Assembly: GCF_045635475.1 (NCBI RefSeq) | Contig: NZ_JBJGXI010000006.1 | Location: forward strand, 81,919 to 145,918 | From: JBJGXI01 sp045635475 | GTDB taxonomy: Bacteria; Bacillota; Bacilli; Bacillales; Amphibacillaceae | Reading direction: 5' to 3' | DNA length: 64,000 nt | Shown: positions 35,290 to 44,564 of the stretch, piece by piece | Layout of the letters: every line of letters starts with the position of its first letter | Position numbering within the stretch: position 1 is the stretch's first letter | Program-made: the position numbers and the translations under genes | Notes under the pieces: model-generated | What the model was told of the DNA's origin: nothing | What the model saw: only the letters and a program-made list of their open reading frames with translations | The model's database searches: none

Positions 35290-36538
35290 TGCTTTGACAC
35301 TAAAAGCGGAAGCTACCTTGCAGGATGCAAACGTATTTAAAAACAAATCATTTATACTGTTATGGGTTGGCACACTCTTCTCTGGTTTAAGCCTTAGTAT
35401 GTTTTACTTCTCAGAAGCATGGTATGTTGTTGAAGTATTAAATATGGAGGCATCGTTAGGGATCATTTATTTAGTTGGCTCGATTCCACGAGTAGTATTT
35501 ATGACAATCGGTGGTGTACTCGCTGACAGAATCAGCCAAGCCAAAATTATGTTTGTTTCTGACATCACCAAAGCAGTTCTGCTCCTCTTCCTTGTTATTA
35601 GTTTATTTGCTGTTGGAAGTATTGAACTTTGGACACTGATCATATTTGCCTTACTATTTGGTGTATTAGATGCGTTCTTCTGGCCGGCATCGGGATCGAT
35701 TATCCCTTCCATTGTTACTAAAAAACAACTAACGCGAGCCAATTCCGTCATGCAAACGACAAACCAGTCCACATCAATTATTGGACCGATGATTAGTGGT
35801 GTTATCATCGTTGGATTTAACTATACCGGCATTTTCAGTCTACTTGCTATCATGCTGTTAATTGGTGGGATTTTAGTAGCGTTTGTAAAAATAGATAAAA
35901 CGCAAGAAAAGTTAAGCAAAGAAAAGGAATCATTTTTAACGAGTATAAAAGAAGGATTCCGTTATGTACGAAAAGCACCTGTTTTATTAGCATTCATATT
36001 AAAAACTTTATTTTTAAACTTGTTTTTTACAGGCCCACTAGTAGTCGGATTACCGATATTCGTGAAAAACATATTAGGTGGAGACACACTTCATTATAGT
36101 TTATTAGAGGCTTTTTTAGCGGGAGGAATGTTAATTGGATCGGTAGCTTTAGGCTTGTTAAATATTACGAAACACCGAGGTATGATTAGCATATACGCTC
36201 AACTCGTCACATCAGTCTCATTTTTATTACTCAGTTTCACACTTAGTATTACCCAAAGTATCGCCGCAATTATAGTGCTGGGCATAGCAATGACTGTTTC
36301 CAACATTTGTGCTGTCTCTGTGATTCAAAATGAAGCAGACAGTAACATGATAGGCAGAGTAATGAGTATTCAAACAATTTCATCGATGGGACTTACACCA
36401 ATTTCGTTTGGATTAACGTCATTGTTTCTCTCTTTTCATATCAGTATAAATTGGATTATGATGACAGGGGCAATATTGCTGTTATTGTTCACTTTATTTT
36501 TATTGCTTAGAGTGCCTACACTAAGGCAGGTAAATTAA
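35282..36538 (+). CDS. MFS exporter (DHA3-type)
   Basis: A 418-residue protein with twelve predicted membrane helices of the major facilitator superfamily. It starts FKNKSFILLWVGTLFSGLS and has the loop-2/3 signature GGVLADRISQAKIM. The N-terminal layout is that of the DHA3/EntS-like exporters of drugs or siderophores. ATG 35282 follows GAGGAGA; a TTG 18 bases earlier is rejected. It is cotranscribed with the ArsR-type regulator, which suggests export induced by its substrate. The substrate is not known. Confidence 0.88.
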   Translation: MSDALTLKAEATLQDANVFKNKSFILLWVGTLFSGLSLSMFYFSEAWYVVEVLNMEASLGIIYLVGSIPRVVFMTIGGVLADRISQAKIMFVSDITKAVLLLFLVISLFAVGSIELWTLIIFALLFGVLDAFFWPASGSIIPSIVTKKQLTRANSVMQTTNQSTSIIGPMISGVIIVGFNYTGIFSLLAIMLLIGGILVAFVKIDKTQEKLSKEKESFLTSIKEGFRYVRKAPVLLAFILKTLFLNLFFTGPLVVGLPIFVKNILGGDTLHYSLLEAFLAGGMLIGSVALGLLNITKHRGMISIYAQLVTSVSFLLLSFTLSITQSIAAIIVLGIAMTVSNICAVSVIQNEADSNMIGRVMSIQTISSMGLTPISFGLTSLFLSFHISINWIMMTGAILLLLFTLFLLLRVPTLRQVN

Positions 36539-36550
36539 AATCACGGAAAT

Positions 36551-36595
36551 AAATCGATTCGGTATCTTCAAAATGATACCGAATCGATTTTGTTT
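36551..36595 (+). terminator. Terminator after the MFS gene
   Basis: AAATCGATTCGGTATC pairs perfectly with GATACCGAATCGATTT around an 8-base loop. Confidence 0.92.
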
Positions 36596-36763
36596 ATATT
36601 TGTAAAGTTCATCTCGATTGCCTCCTTTTTTTAAAATCAAACTAGCACTTGATCAACCTATGCAGAAGCCCATCAATTATTTGGATTTAGGTGGAGAATC
36701 CTACTAATCCTAATAATTTTCATGCATTAACGCGATAAACTTCCCATTCTGATCATTAATAAT

Positions 36764-36826
36764 AAATTTCCAATTATTATTTAAAATTGGAAATTTATTG
36801 ATTTTAATAGTTTAATAGGATAATAT
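36764..36826 (+). promoter_or_regulatory. Inverted repeat and promoter of the ABC/secreted-peptide operon
   Basis: AAATTTCCAATT (36764-36775) and AATTGGAAATTT (36785-36796) are perfect 12-bp inverted repeats. Directly after comes TTGATT (36798-36803), a 17-base spacer and TAATAT (36821-36826). The inverted repeat touching the -35 box suggests an operator or activator site. The rest of 36596-36877 is A/T-rich and holds no gene. Confidence 0.6.
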
Positions 36827-36877
36827 TAATAATAATAAATGTCTGAAAATTAAATTTATAAATAGAGGATGAGTGAT

Positions 36878-37555
36878 ATGACAATCCAGTTGGTTGATGC
36901 ATCCATTACATTCGATGGGGTAGAAAAGGTCGAGGCACTAAAAAATATCTCGTTGACGATAGAAAAGGGCGAATGTCTTGCAATATTAGGTCCCTCAGGT
37001 TCAGGAAAAACCACCTTGTTAAATGTAATTGGTGGCATGCTTCTTCTTACTAATGGAGAAATTTTAGTTGATGGACAAGCACTTCAACAGCTAACAAATA
37101 GTGAATTACAGACCTTTAGAAGAACAAAAATTGGATATATTTTTCAAGACTATCGTTTGTTTGATCAATTCACGGTGCTAGAAAATGTAATGCTACCACA
37201 GTGGCCATATCAAGCGAAAGCAACGATTGAAAAAAAGGCTCAAACATTACTGACAGAACTGCAAATCAGCCATCGTGAAAAAGCATTTCCATCTGCGCTT
37301 TCAGGTGGTGAAAAGCAACGTGTCGCAATAGCTAGAGCCATGCTACATCAACCAGATATTTTATTATGTGACGAACCGACAGGAAACTTAGATGCAGATA
37401 ATCGCAATAATGTAATGGAGATTTTAGAAGCGCTTCGTGAGCAAGGAATCACGATTATTGTGGTGACACATGACCAAGAAGTAGCCAAAAGAGGCACAAA
37501 GGAATTATTTATTCGTGATGGAGAGCTAGTATTGCCTAATGCAAAGGTAAATTAA
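36878..37555 (+). CDS. ABC transporter ATP-binding protein (LolD/MacB-like)
   Basis: A 225-residue ATPase with Walker A (GPSGSGKTTLLN), Q-loop (FQDYRLFD), signature (LSGGEKQRVAIARAM), Walker B (LLCDEPTGNLD) and H-loop (VVTHD). It belongs to the group that pairs with FtsX-type permeases for export of lipoproteins, peptides or antibiotics. ATG 36878 is chosen with GAGG at 36865-36868; an ATG at 36869 touches that site. It is the first gene of an operon with a secreted peptide and a very large permease. Confidence 0.92.
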   Translation: MTIQLVDASITFDGVEKVEALKNISLTIEKGECLAILGPSGSGKTTLLNVIGGMLLLTNGEILVDGQALQQLTNSELQTFRRTKIGYIFQDYRLFDQFTVLENVMLPQWPYQAKATIEKKAQTLLTELQISHREKAFPSALSGGEKQRVAIARAMLHQPDILLCDEPTGNLDADNRNNVMEILEALREQGITIIVVTHDQEVAKRGTKELFIRDGELVLPNAKVN

Positions 37556-37583
37556 AGAATGGAATTGAAAAGAGGTGAATACT

Positions 37584-37952
37584 ATGTTAAAAAAATTATT
37601 TGCTACTGCACTTACTCTTTTTCTATTGGTGGGTTTTGCAGGAGGAGTCAGCGCAGCAGCATATATTAGTCCATCTAGTCAGGATATTTATGGAGCATCG
37701 GCAAATGCATATTGGTCCTTTACTTGGTCCAATGGATCAACTCCTAGACATATTTCGTTCCGCCCTACTTCTGGGTTAAGCTATTACTCAATAAACGATC
37801 AAACTGATCTGTCTTACATGTCATATAATTATCGATATACAAGTAACAACGCGTCTAAGCTGTACTATCCATCAATAATAGTATCAGACTATTACGATGG
37901 AAGCATTGTAGGTACAGATACTGCTACGGTACACAAACGATTGAGTAATTAG
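37584..37952 (+). CDS. Secreted Tyr-rich small protein, unknown family
   Basis: A 122-residue precursor with a clear Sec signal peptide: a basic start (MLKKLF), a hydrophobic core (ALTLFLLVGFAGG) and a likely cut after VSA near residue 25. The mature ~97 residues contain no cysteine, many Tyr and Ser, and little charge (YWSFTWSNGS, SYYSIND, YNYRYTSNNA). I do not recognise the family. ATG 37584 follows AGAGGTG; GTG 37575 is rejected. It lies between the ATPase and the permease of one transporter, like small bacteriocins of the lactococcin 972 type, but the sequence itself does not match those. Confidence 0.78.
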   Translation: MLKKLFATALTLFLLVGFAGGVSAAAYISPSSQDIYGASANAYWSFTWSNGSTPRHISFRPTSGLSYYSINDQTDLSYMSYNYRYTSNNASKLYYPSIIVSDYYDGSIVGTDTATVHKRLSN

Positions 37953-37958
37953 TTTTGT

Positions 37959-37986
37959 AAGGGTGACCTAAAAGGTCGTCCTTCAC
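37959..37986 (+). other. Intercistronic hairpin between secreted peptide and permease
   Basis: AAGGGTGACCT pairs over all 11 positions (two are G-T pairs) with AGGTCGTCCTT around a 3-base loop, with no T run after it. It may stabilise the upstream mRNA or lower permease expression relative to the peptide. Confidence 0.6.
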
Positions 37987-38008
37987 AAAAACTTTAGGAG
38001 TGGATATG

Positions 38009-40627
38009 ATGCACCGGTTAACCTTACTTCAACTACGCCGCAACAAATGGAAGCATTTTTTCTTTTTCCTTGCGATGCTACTTGTTTTTGTAACTGTCCC
38101 TCTTGCATTGAATTCCTTACAAGGTGCACACAAGCAAGTGGAATCAGATATTACTTACTATGCTAGAGGTAGCTACGATTTACTTGTTCGACCAACCGAT
38201 ACAAAACATCCATTGGAAGAAAAGTTAGGTATGGTACCAGAAAACTATATAGGTTTTGGCAAAGGGGGTATCTCCATTGATACATGGGAAACGATTAAGG
38301 ATCGAGAAGATATTGAAATCGCTGCTCCAGTAGCCTCACTTGGCTATTTTTCCGGTGTCAAATCAACCTTTGCTATTTACCCGCCTAAACAAGATTATCT
38401 CCGCTACATAATGGAGTTTGCAACGACTGATGGTGTTAATACGTATCATATGGAACCAAATTATATGTGCGCCTTACTGAAATATGAGACAGAGCATACG
38501 ACATATGAAGATATATTTAATCATAGTGATTTATTGAATAGTTGTAAAGGAATTCCGACTTTCCCTATGCCTGCAACCTATCATTTAGTTGTTGGAATTG
38601 ACCCCATAGAAGAAGAAAAACTAACTAATACATCATTCTCTAGTATTGATCCTAATGCTGCATTAACAGGTGCTGGAGCAATGTATGCCGCTGATTACCC
38701 AAACGCAAAACTCCTTCCTGTAATGGAAGTTATTGATGGTAATGCTTCTTTAAAAGCAAATCTATCTATTAGCACACTAAACTTAACCACTGATGATATT
38801 ACACGCTTTAGGAACGAATTAGGTTTAGTCAATCCTTCTGAATCAGAAGACCCTTTTTTACCAACTAGTTTTTATCAAAGATGGAGTACCCCAGAATATA
38901 ATGATCTAGTTGAAGTTATATTATCACTAGAAGCCCAAGAACAACAAGATTACGACCTTGATTTATCTTCTGAAGTCAATGCATTTGATCAAAATGAAGA
39001 TGGAATATACTTCACAGAAGATGAAACACTGGACCTAATCTCTAACCACACGGACCTTTTTAGCCAAGGGTATTTCATCGAGCGGAATATGAATGTTTCA
39101 ACTGTATATTATCAAGCTAGCCAACTTCAATACAATGTAAATGAAGGGAATTTATCCGTCAATATATTGGACAATAGAAATGGGATACCAACATATCGGG
39201 AATTGATAAAACACGGAAATACAATGGCAGAGGTATTTGAAGAAGATAATGCATTAAATCCTGAAGATATTGCCTTTATCCCTGACCCTGTCGATAAGGT
39301 AGAGATGGGAGAAAAAGAAGCACAATTAGCTGCAAGTCCTTTAGGTATTTATCAATTTGCACCTGCAAGATATATCGGAGATGGAAAAGATAAGCCGATT
39401 GAATTAGAGCCTACTATGACTCCTGGAAGCTATGTTACGCCTTCTGCTAAAGGTCTAACCAATATGGAAGCAGCAGTTGCCATGAAGGGCGATGAACCGA
39501 TTGACGCCATTCGAGTAAAAGTGGCAGAAATTGAGAATTACACCGAGGAAGCAGCTCGAAAAATCGAAACGATTGCTGAAGATATAAGAGACATGGGCTT
39601 AGATGTTACGATTGTAGCAGGTGCTTCTTCGCAAATGGTAGAGGTGGATGTAGAAGGTATCGGACTTGTCGAGGAATCTTGGACAACACTGGGTGCTGCT
39701 GGAACGATTGTTAGCGAGTGGAGTATCACGAATCTTGTCTTAGCAATTCTTTTTATTTTCGTAGGTTGTGCTTATATTCTTAATCGCTTTGTCTTCTGGC
39801 GTATCACAAAAGAAAGGGACACATTATTACTTTCTCAACTTGGCTGGACCAATCAACACATTAAAACATTATGGAGTAATGAAATCTTAAGTATTCTATG
39901 TGGATCTGCCATTATAGCTATCCCTTTCTTAGCTGGTTTATATCAGTTAGGAGATATAACATCCACTATATACCTTTATCAAATTGGGATTGTGCTAGCA
40001 ACTGCAATATTTGTTTGGATTTTTGTTCGTAATGCAGTACCTCGGATGATAAGCCAAGAGGATACTAAAAACAAAGCGATGAAGCAAGCGAAACAAATCA
40101 AGCGAAAAACGCTAGTTAGTAAAAATATAAGCTATTATTGGCGCTATATTGTCTCCGCGTTCATCCAATTGTTACTTGTTAGTGCATTAGCAACTTTTGT
40201 CTATCTTGCGATTACCGAAACAGTTGAACAAACAAACACAACTGTGTTAGGGCAATACATTAACGTACAAGTTAATCATTGGCACCTTATCCTTGTCGTT
40301 TCCGCTTATATATTAGCGTGTATTACTTTAATTGAGGCCTTCATGTCAATAATAAAGACAAGAGAAACAGAAATAAAACAATTTTTATCTATCGGCTGGC
40401 GAAAGAAAGATATTTTCAGTCTATACATGAAAGAAATTATTCTGTGGACAGGATTTGCATTGTTCGTTGGAAACATCTTAAGTATCTTACTGTTTATAGT
40501 TCTCTATTCGATAAACGTAACCATTTTCATTGTAGCCGCGTTATCGTTTATTAGTTTATACGTATTCATTATTTTGCTAGCAATGATAATGGTATGGCGT
40601 TATATAAGTAACCCATTAAAAAAATAA
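38009..40627 (+). CDS. Large FtsX-family ABC permease with extracellular domain
   Basis: An 872-residue permease. One membrane helix (about 15-38) is followed by a ~530-residue outside domain, then about seven helices in two FtsX-like modules (about 575-690 and 715-870). The outside domain contains DQNEDGIYFTED near residues 327-338, which fits an EF-hand-like calcium loop. Two cysteines near residues 151 and 170 could form a disulfide. ATG 38009 or 38006 both follow AGGAG. It pairs with the ATPase at 36878; whether it exports the secreted protein or senses something outside is open. Confidence 0.82.
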   Translation: MHRLTLLQLRRNKWKHFFFFLAMLLVFVTVPLALNSLQGAHKQVESDITYYARGSYDLLVRPTDTKHPLEEKLGMVPENYIGFGKGGISIDTWETIKDREDIEIAAPVASLGYFSGVKSTFAIYPPKQDYLRYIMEFATTDGVNTYHMEPNYMCALLKYETEHTTYEDIFNHSDLLNSCKGIPTFPMPATYHLVVGIDPIEEEKLTNTSFSSIDPNAALTGAGAMYAADYPNAKLLPVMEVIDGNASLKANLSISTLNLTTDDITRFRNELGLVNPSESEDPFLPTSFYQRWSTPEYNDLVEVILSLEAQEQQDYDLDLSSEVNAFDQNEDGIYFTEDETLDLISNHTDLFSQGYFIERNMNVSTVYYQASQLQYNVNEGNLSVNILDNRNGIPTYRELIKHGNTMAEVFEEDNALNPEDIAFIPDPVDKVEMGEKEAQLAASPLGIYQFAPARYIGDGKDKPIELEPTMTPGSYVTPSAKGLTNMEAAVAMKGDEPIDAIRVKVAEIENYTEEAARKIETIAEDIRDMGLDVTIVAGASSQMVEVDVEGIGLVEESWTTLGAAGTIVSEWSITNLVLAILFIFVGCAYILNRFVFWRITKERDTLLLSQLGWTNQHIKTLWSNEILSILCGSAIIAIPFLAGLYQLGDITSTIYLYQIGIVLATAIFVWIFVRNAVPRMISQEDTKNKAMKQAKQIKRKTLVSKNISYYWRYIVSAFIQLLLVSALATFVYLAITETVEQTNTTVLGQYINVQVNHWHLILVVSAYILACITLIEAFMSIIKTRETEIKQFLSIGWRKKDIFSLYMKEIILWTGFALFVGNILSILLFIVLYSINVTIFIVAALSFISLYVFIILLAMIMVWRYISNPLKK

Positions 40628-40630
40628 ATA

Positions 40631-40680
40631 AAAAACCAAGCAAGAAGCGACATAAACACCGCTCTTTGCTTGGTTTTTTA
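40631..40680. terminator. Bidirectional terminator between permease and rnhC
   Basis: AAAAACCAAGCA pairs with TGCTTGGTTTTT, with an inner AGAGCGG/CCGCTCT-like stem. Both sides have A/T tracts, so it can serve both convergent genes. Confidence 0.88.
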
Positions 40681-40757
40681 ATCATAACTAATAGTAGGTT
40701 ATGTGAATTACTAACGAGGAATGTTTGTTAAATCGGTTCCATTAGATATGTTAACGG

Positions 40758-41684
40758 CTACAAATATTTTTCCGCTTTCTTCGTATTAGCAAAATGGATC
40801 TTCGCATACTTATACAATTCAGCACTACCGCCACGTTTTAAAATAGAACCGGCTACTTGATCAACTTTTGCAGATGCTCCCTTTGGTATAGTCATTCCTG
40901 CAAGCTCTGACAATTTATCCATCTCTTTTACAAAGCTAGCGCGTGCAATGATCGAGCCTGCTGCAACAGCAATCGAATAGCTTTCTGCTTTCGTCATAAA
41001 GTAGACATGATCCTGTAGCTCTAATGCTTCGGATTGTAAATGCTTTTGATATACGCCTGGCTCTGAAAACTGGTCAATCAAAATACCGTCGGGCTGCACA
41101 GGGTTTATTTTTCCAAGTAGCTTCGAAATCGCATGGTGATGAAGGATCGTTTTCATTTTTCCTTGTGACCACCCCTTCGCTTGGATCTTGTTATATTTTT
41201 CATTATGTAAAATAACTAACGAATACGGAATTTTCATGCTCACTAGTTCTTTTGCAATGCTTTTTATCATATCGTCCGTGAGGTGTTTGGAGTCTTTTAC
41301 ACCAATTTCCTTTAATAACGGGATTTGTTCGGCTGTCACATAGGCAGCTGCGACTGTAATTGGTCCAAAAAAATCGCCTGTGCCTGCTTCATCTGAGCCA
41401 ATATGGGAACTAGTAAAAAGTGAATTTGGTGGTGCAAACGCATGCCCTTTTGCCGAACGACTCTTGCTTTTAGCAGCAGCTTCAGCAGTTCCCCACTTGT
41501 TGGCATCCGCTTCCGGTGCTTTTCCTTGAAATAATACTTTACCAGAGCGATAAGCGGTAATCGAGCTATTACTAGTTTTCGCAGAAAAAACAGCACCAGG
41601 AGGGGCGGTTTTTAACGCTGAAGCGTAATAAAGCTTTAATTCTTCTATTTTTTGTTGTGATAAGTTAAGCACAATTTGCGGCAT
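40758..41684 (-). CDS. rnhC: Ribonuclease HIII
   Basis: A 308-residue enzyme that cuts the RNA strand of RNA-DNA hybrids. The N-terminal ~80 residues are the TBP-like substrate-binding domain specific to RNase HIII. The catalytic domain carries GSDEAGTGDFFGPITVAA (first acidic residues) and, later, DGILIDQF and the Ser/Ala-rich SIAVAAGSIIARA. It runs against its neighbours, as in B. subtilis, where rnhC is divergent from zapA. Confidence 0.95.
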   Translation of the reverse strand: MPQIVLNLSQQKIEELKLYYASALKTAPPGAVFSAKTSNSSITAYRSGKVLFQGKAPEADANKWGTAEAAAKSKSRSAKGHAFAPPNSLFTSSHIGSDEAGTGDFFGPITVAAAYVTAEQIPLLKEIGVKDSKHLTDDMIKSIAKELVSMKIPYSLVILHNEKYNKIQAKGWSQGKMKTILHHHAISKLLGKINPVQPDGILIDQFSEPGVYQKHLQSEALELQDHVYFMTKAESYSIAVAAGSIIARASFVKEMDKLSELAGMTIPKGASAKVDQVAGSILKRGGSAELYKYAKIHFANTKKAEKYL

Positions 41685-41809
41685 ACTATCTCTCCAATCC
41701 TAACATACCTTTCATAAGCTTAAGATATCATATCACAGAATAGTTTCCTAATTTATGAACTCATGTTAATATTAAGTTTAGGATTTAATAGAAACTAGGG
41801 GGTATCTCC

Positions 41810-42079
41810 GTGTCCCATTCTGACAAAACACGCACAACCGTTGATATATATGGAAAATCTTACACGATCATAGGACAGGAGCCTGCACATCACGTTCGAA
41901 TGGTCGCGAGCCTTGTTGATCAAAAAATGAGAGAAATCTATGATGCTAATCAAAAACTAGACACGAATAAATTAGCTGTATTAACAGCGGTAAATACAAT
42001 GAATGATTATTTAAAATTGAAAGAAGAATACATAGAATTACTAGACCTATATGAAAAGAAAGAGGACGTAAAAAAATGA
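41810..42079 (+). CDS. zapA: Cell division protein ZapA
   Basis: An 89-residue FtsZ-binding protein that promotes Z-ring bundling. The N-terminal beta part (TTVDIYGKSYTIIG) and the long C-terminal coiled helix (VASLVDQKMREIYDANQKL and on) are as in ZapA. It starts at GTG 41810 after AGGGGGT. The stop overlaps the cvpA start by ATGA, as in other Bacillaceae. Confidence 0.93.
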   Translation: MSHSDKTRTTVDIYGKSYTIIGQEPAHHVRMVASLVDQKMREIYDANQKLDTNKLAVLTAVNTMNDYLKLKEEYIELLDLYEKKEDVKK

Positions 42080-42603
42080 TTGATTTAATACTAATAATAG
42101 TACTAGTACTTGGGGTTTTGATTGGACTAAAAAGGGGATTTATTTTACAAGTATTTCACCTGATTGGTTTTATTGTTGCATTTATCGTGGCAGCAATCTT
42201 TTTCGATGATATTGCTAAGCAATTGGACTTATGGATACCTTATCCAGAATTACCGGCAGATGCAACGTGGGCTGTTTTTGTTGATACACTTCCATTAGAA
42301 GCTGCGTTTTATAATGCAATTGCTTTTGCTGCTTTATTTTTCGTTACAAAAGTCGTGTTACAAATTATTGCCTCGATGCTTGATTTTGTAGCAGATTTAC
42401 CGATTTTAAACCTACTAAATTCATGGCTTGGCGCAATTTTAGGGTTCGTTGAAATTTATTTATTAGCCTTTGTGTTTCTTTATATCGCTGCACTTTTACC
42501 AGTTGCCTTCGTACAATCGCTTATTGAGCAATCATCTATCGCAGCATTTATGATAGACAACACGCCGATTATATCGAAGCAAATAAGTAATTATTGGTTC
42601 TAA
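42076..42603 (+). CDS. CvpA-family membrane protein (YshB)
   Basis: A 175-residue protein with four to five membrane helices; the first (LILIIVLVLGVLIGLKRGFILQ) has the CvpA family's Gly/Lys-Arg-Gly pattern. CvpA was linked to colicin V production in E. coli; its role in Gram-positives is not settled. It is translationally coupled to zapA and followed by a terminator. Confidence 0.9.
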   Translation: MIDLILIIVLVLGVLIGLKRGFILQVFHLIGFIVAFIVAAIFFDDIAKQLDLWIPYPELPADATWAVFVDTLPLEAAFYNAIAFAALFFVTKVVLQIIASMLDFVADLPILNLLNSWLGAILGFVEIYLLAFVFLYIAALLPVAFVQSLIEQSSIAAFMIDNTPIISKQISNYWF

Positions 42604-42656
42604 CATACTATAAGACTAGTAACATTCGTATATTCAGGGTGAACCCCCTGCAACAC

Positions 42657-42692
42657 TAAAACCCTTGACATCTTCACATGCAAGGGTTTTTA
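42657..42692 (+). terminator. Terminator after cvpA
   Basis: AAACCCTTG pairs with CAAGGGTTT around a 13-base loop, followed by T. Confidence 0.85.
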
Positions 42693-42826
42693 ACCGCTAT
42701 TCGTGGGTATCATTTTCTAGTTTTAACAAAAAGTAAATATTATGTAACACGGATTGATTTATTATAGCAAGTTGTAACTTTTATTGTGAGAGTTGATTCT
42801 ATTCGTAACGTTAAGGGTGGTACAGT

Positions 42827-44536
42827 ATGACTGTAGATAAAAAAGATGTTGTGAAATTATTAGAGACGATTGCTGTTTATTTAGAGTTGAAGGGTGAAAA
42901 TTCATTTAAAATCTCCGCATATCGAAAAGCTGCACAAGCACTGGAGACGGACGACCGTTCGCTGGCAGAAATCGATGATTTCACCAAGTTGAATGGGATT
43001 GGTAAAGGAACAGCTGCAGTAATTGATGAATATATTGAAGATGGCGAATCTGATGCACTAGAGCAGTTAAAAGAAGAGGTGCCGAGTGGTCTAATTCCTT
43101 TATTACAAGTGCAAGGCTTAGGTGGCAAAAAATTGTCCAAGCTGTATCAGCAATTAGGTGTGATTGACGCATCTTCCTTAAAAGCAGCAATCGATCGAGG
43201 AGATGTGGAACAATTGAGCGGATTTGGAAAAAAATCTGCAGAGAAGATTTTAAAAGCACTCGAAGATGTAACGAGTCGTCCCGAGCGCTTACCAATTGCT
43301 TTTATGATGCCAATTGTTGAGAAATTAGAGCGCTATTTACAAACAGTAGACGATATAACCAATTTTTCAAGAGCTGGTAGTATAAGACGCATGAGCGAAA
43401 CGGTCAAAGATTTAGATTTTATTATCGCCACGGAAAAACCACAGCATATAAAAGAAGCATTATTATCAATTGATAATATCAAAGAAACGATCGCTGCCGG
43501 AGATACGAAGGTTTCCGTTGTATTGGAAGAAGGCTATGATGTTAGTGTGGATTTCCGGATTGTTGAGCCGGAAGAATTTGCATCAACATTGCACCATTTT
43601 ACGGGTTCAAAGGACCATAACGTGGCGATGCGACAGCTTGCCAAAGCACAAGGTCTAAAAATAAGTGAATATGGTGTGGAAAATAATGAAACGGGAGATA
43701 TAACTACCTTTGATAATGAGGAAGCTTTTTTTGCCCATTTCGGCTTAACATTTATCCCGCCGGAGGTTAGAGAGAATCAAGGAGAAATCGATGCTTTCCG
43801 TAGCTCGGTAGAACTGGTAACTTCTGCTGATATTCGTGGTGATCTGCACATGCACACAACGTGGAGTGATGGTGCGCAATCGGTGGAAGAAATGGTTTTA
43901 GCAGCAATAGACAAAGGTTATGACTATATTGCGATTACCGATCACTCGAAGTTCTTGCGTGTGGCAAATGGCTTGAACGAAGATAGAATAAGTCAACAAC
44001 GAGAAGAAATTGATCGTTTAAATGAAAAATATAACATTCATATTTTTTCTGGTATCGAGATGGATATTTTACCAGATGGTAGTCTAGACTTTGAGGATAC
44101 ATTTTTAAAAGAAATGGATTATGTCATTGGTGCGATTCATTCCAGCTTTAATCAATCACAAGAGCAAATTATGAATCGTTTGTTTGCTGCGCTCGACAAT
44201 CCATACGTTAACGTAATCGCACATCCGACTGGTCGTTTAATAGGGCGCCGTGATGGCTATAACGTTGATGTTGAGGCATTAATAGAAAGAGCGAAAGAAA
44301 CGAACACCGTGCTTGAATTAAATGCAAATCCGAATCGATTTGATTTATCATGGAAATGGCTTAAACATGCACAAGAACTTGGGGTTAAGATCGCGGTTAA
44401 CACTGATGCCCATAATTATCGAAGCTTAGATTTTATGAACGCAGGTGTCGGAGTAGCGAGAAAAGGTTGGCTAAGACCGAGCTCTGTTATTAATACTTGG
44501 ACGAAGGAACAGCTACAGGAATTATTTAAGAAATAA
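42827..44536 (+). CDS. polX: DNA polymerase/3'-5' exonuclease PolX
   Basis: A 569-residue repair enzyme. It has an 8-kDa-like helix-hairpin-helix region (about 1-150), the family X nucleotidyltransferase core (AGSIRRMSETVKDLDFI with the two catalytic Asp, and SVDFRIV with the third), and a C-terminal PHP domain (DLHMHTTWSDG, AITDHSKF, GIEMDIL, AIHSSF, VNTDAHN) that gives the 3'-5' exonuclease. Both active sites are complete. Known PolX acts in base-excision repair and gap filling. mutS2 follows after 28 bases. Confidence 0.96.
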   Translation: MTVDKKDVVKLLETIAVYLELKGENSFKISAYRKAAQALETDDRSLAEIDDFTKLNGIGKGTAAVIDEYIEDGESDALEQLKEEVPSGLIPLLQVQGLGGKKLSKLYQQLGVIDASSLKAAIDRGDVEQLSGFGKKSAEKILKALEDVTSRPERLPIAFMMPIVEKLERYLQTVDDITNFSRAGSIRRMSETVKDLDFIIATEKPQHIKEALLSIDNIKETIAAGDTKVSVVLEEGYDVSVDFRIVEPEEFASTLHHFTGSKDHNVAMRQLAKAQGLKISEYGVENNETGDITTFDNEEAFFAHFGLTFIPPEVRENQGEIDAFRSSVELVTSADIRGDLHMHTTWSDGAQSVEEMVLAAIDKGYDYIAITDHSKFLRVANGLNEDRISQQREEIDRLNEKYNIHIFSGIEMDILPDGSLDFEDTFLKEMDYVIGAIHSSFNQSQEQIMNRLFAALDNPYVNVIAHPTGRLIGRRDGYNVDVEALIERAKETNTVLELNANPNRFDLSWKWLKHAQELGVKIAVNTDAHNYRSLDFMNAGVGVARKGWLRPSSVINTWTKEQLQELFKK

Positions 44537-44564
44537 CAGAACAGAGACAAAAGGAGCAATCCTC

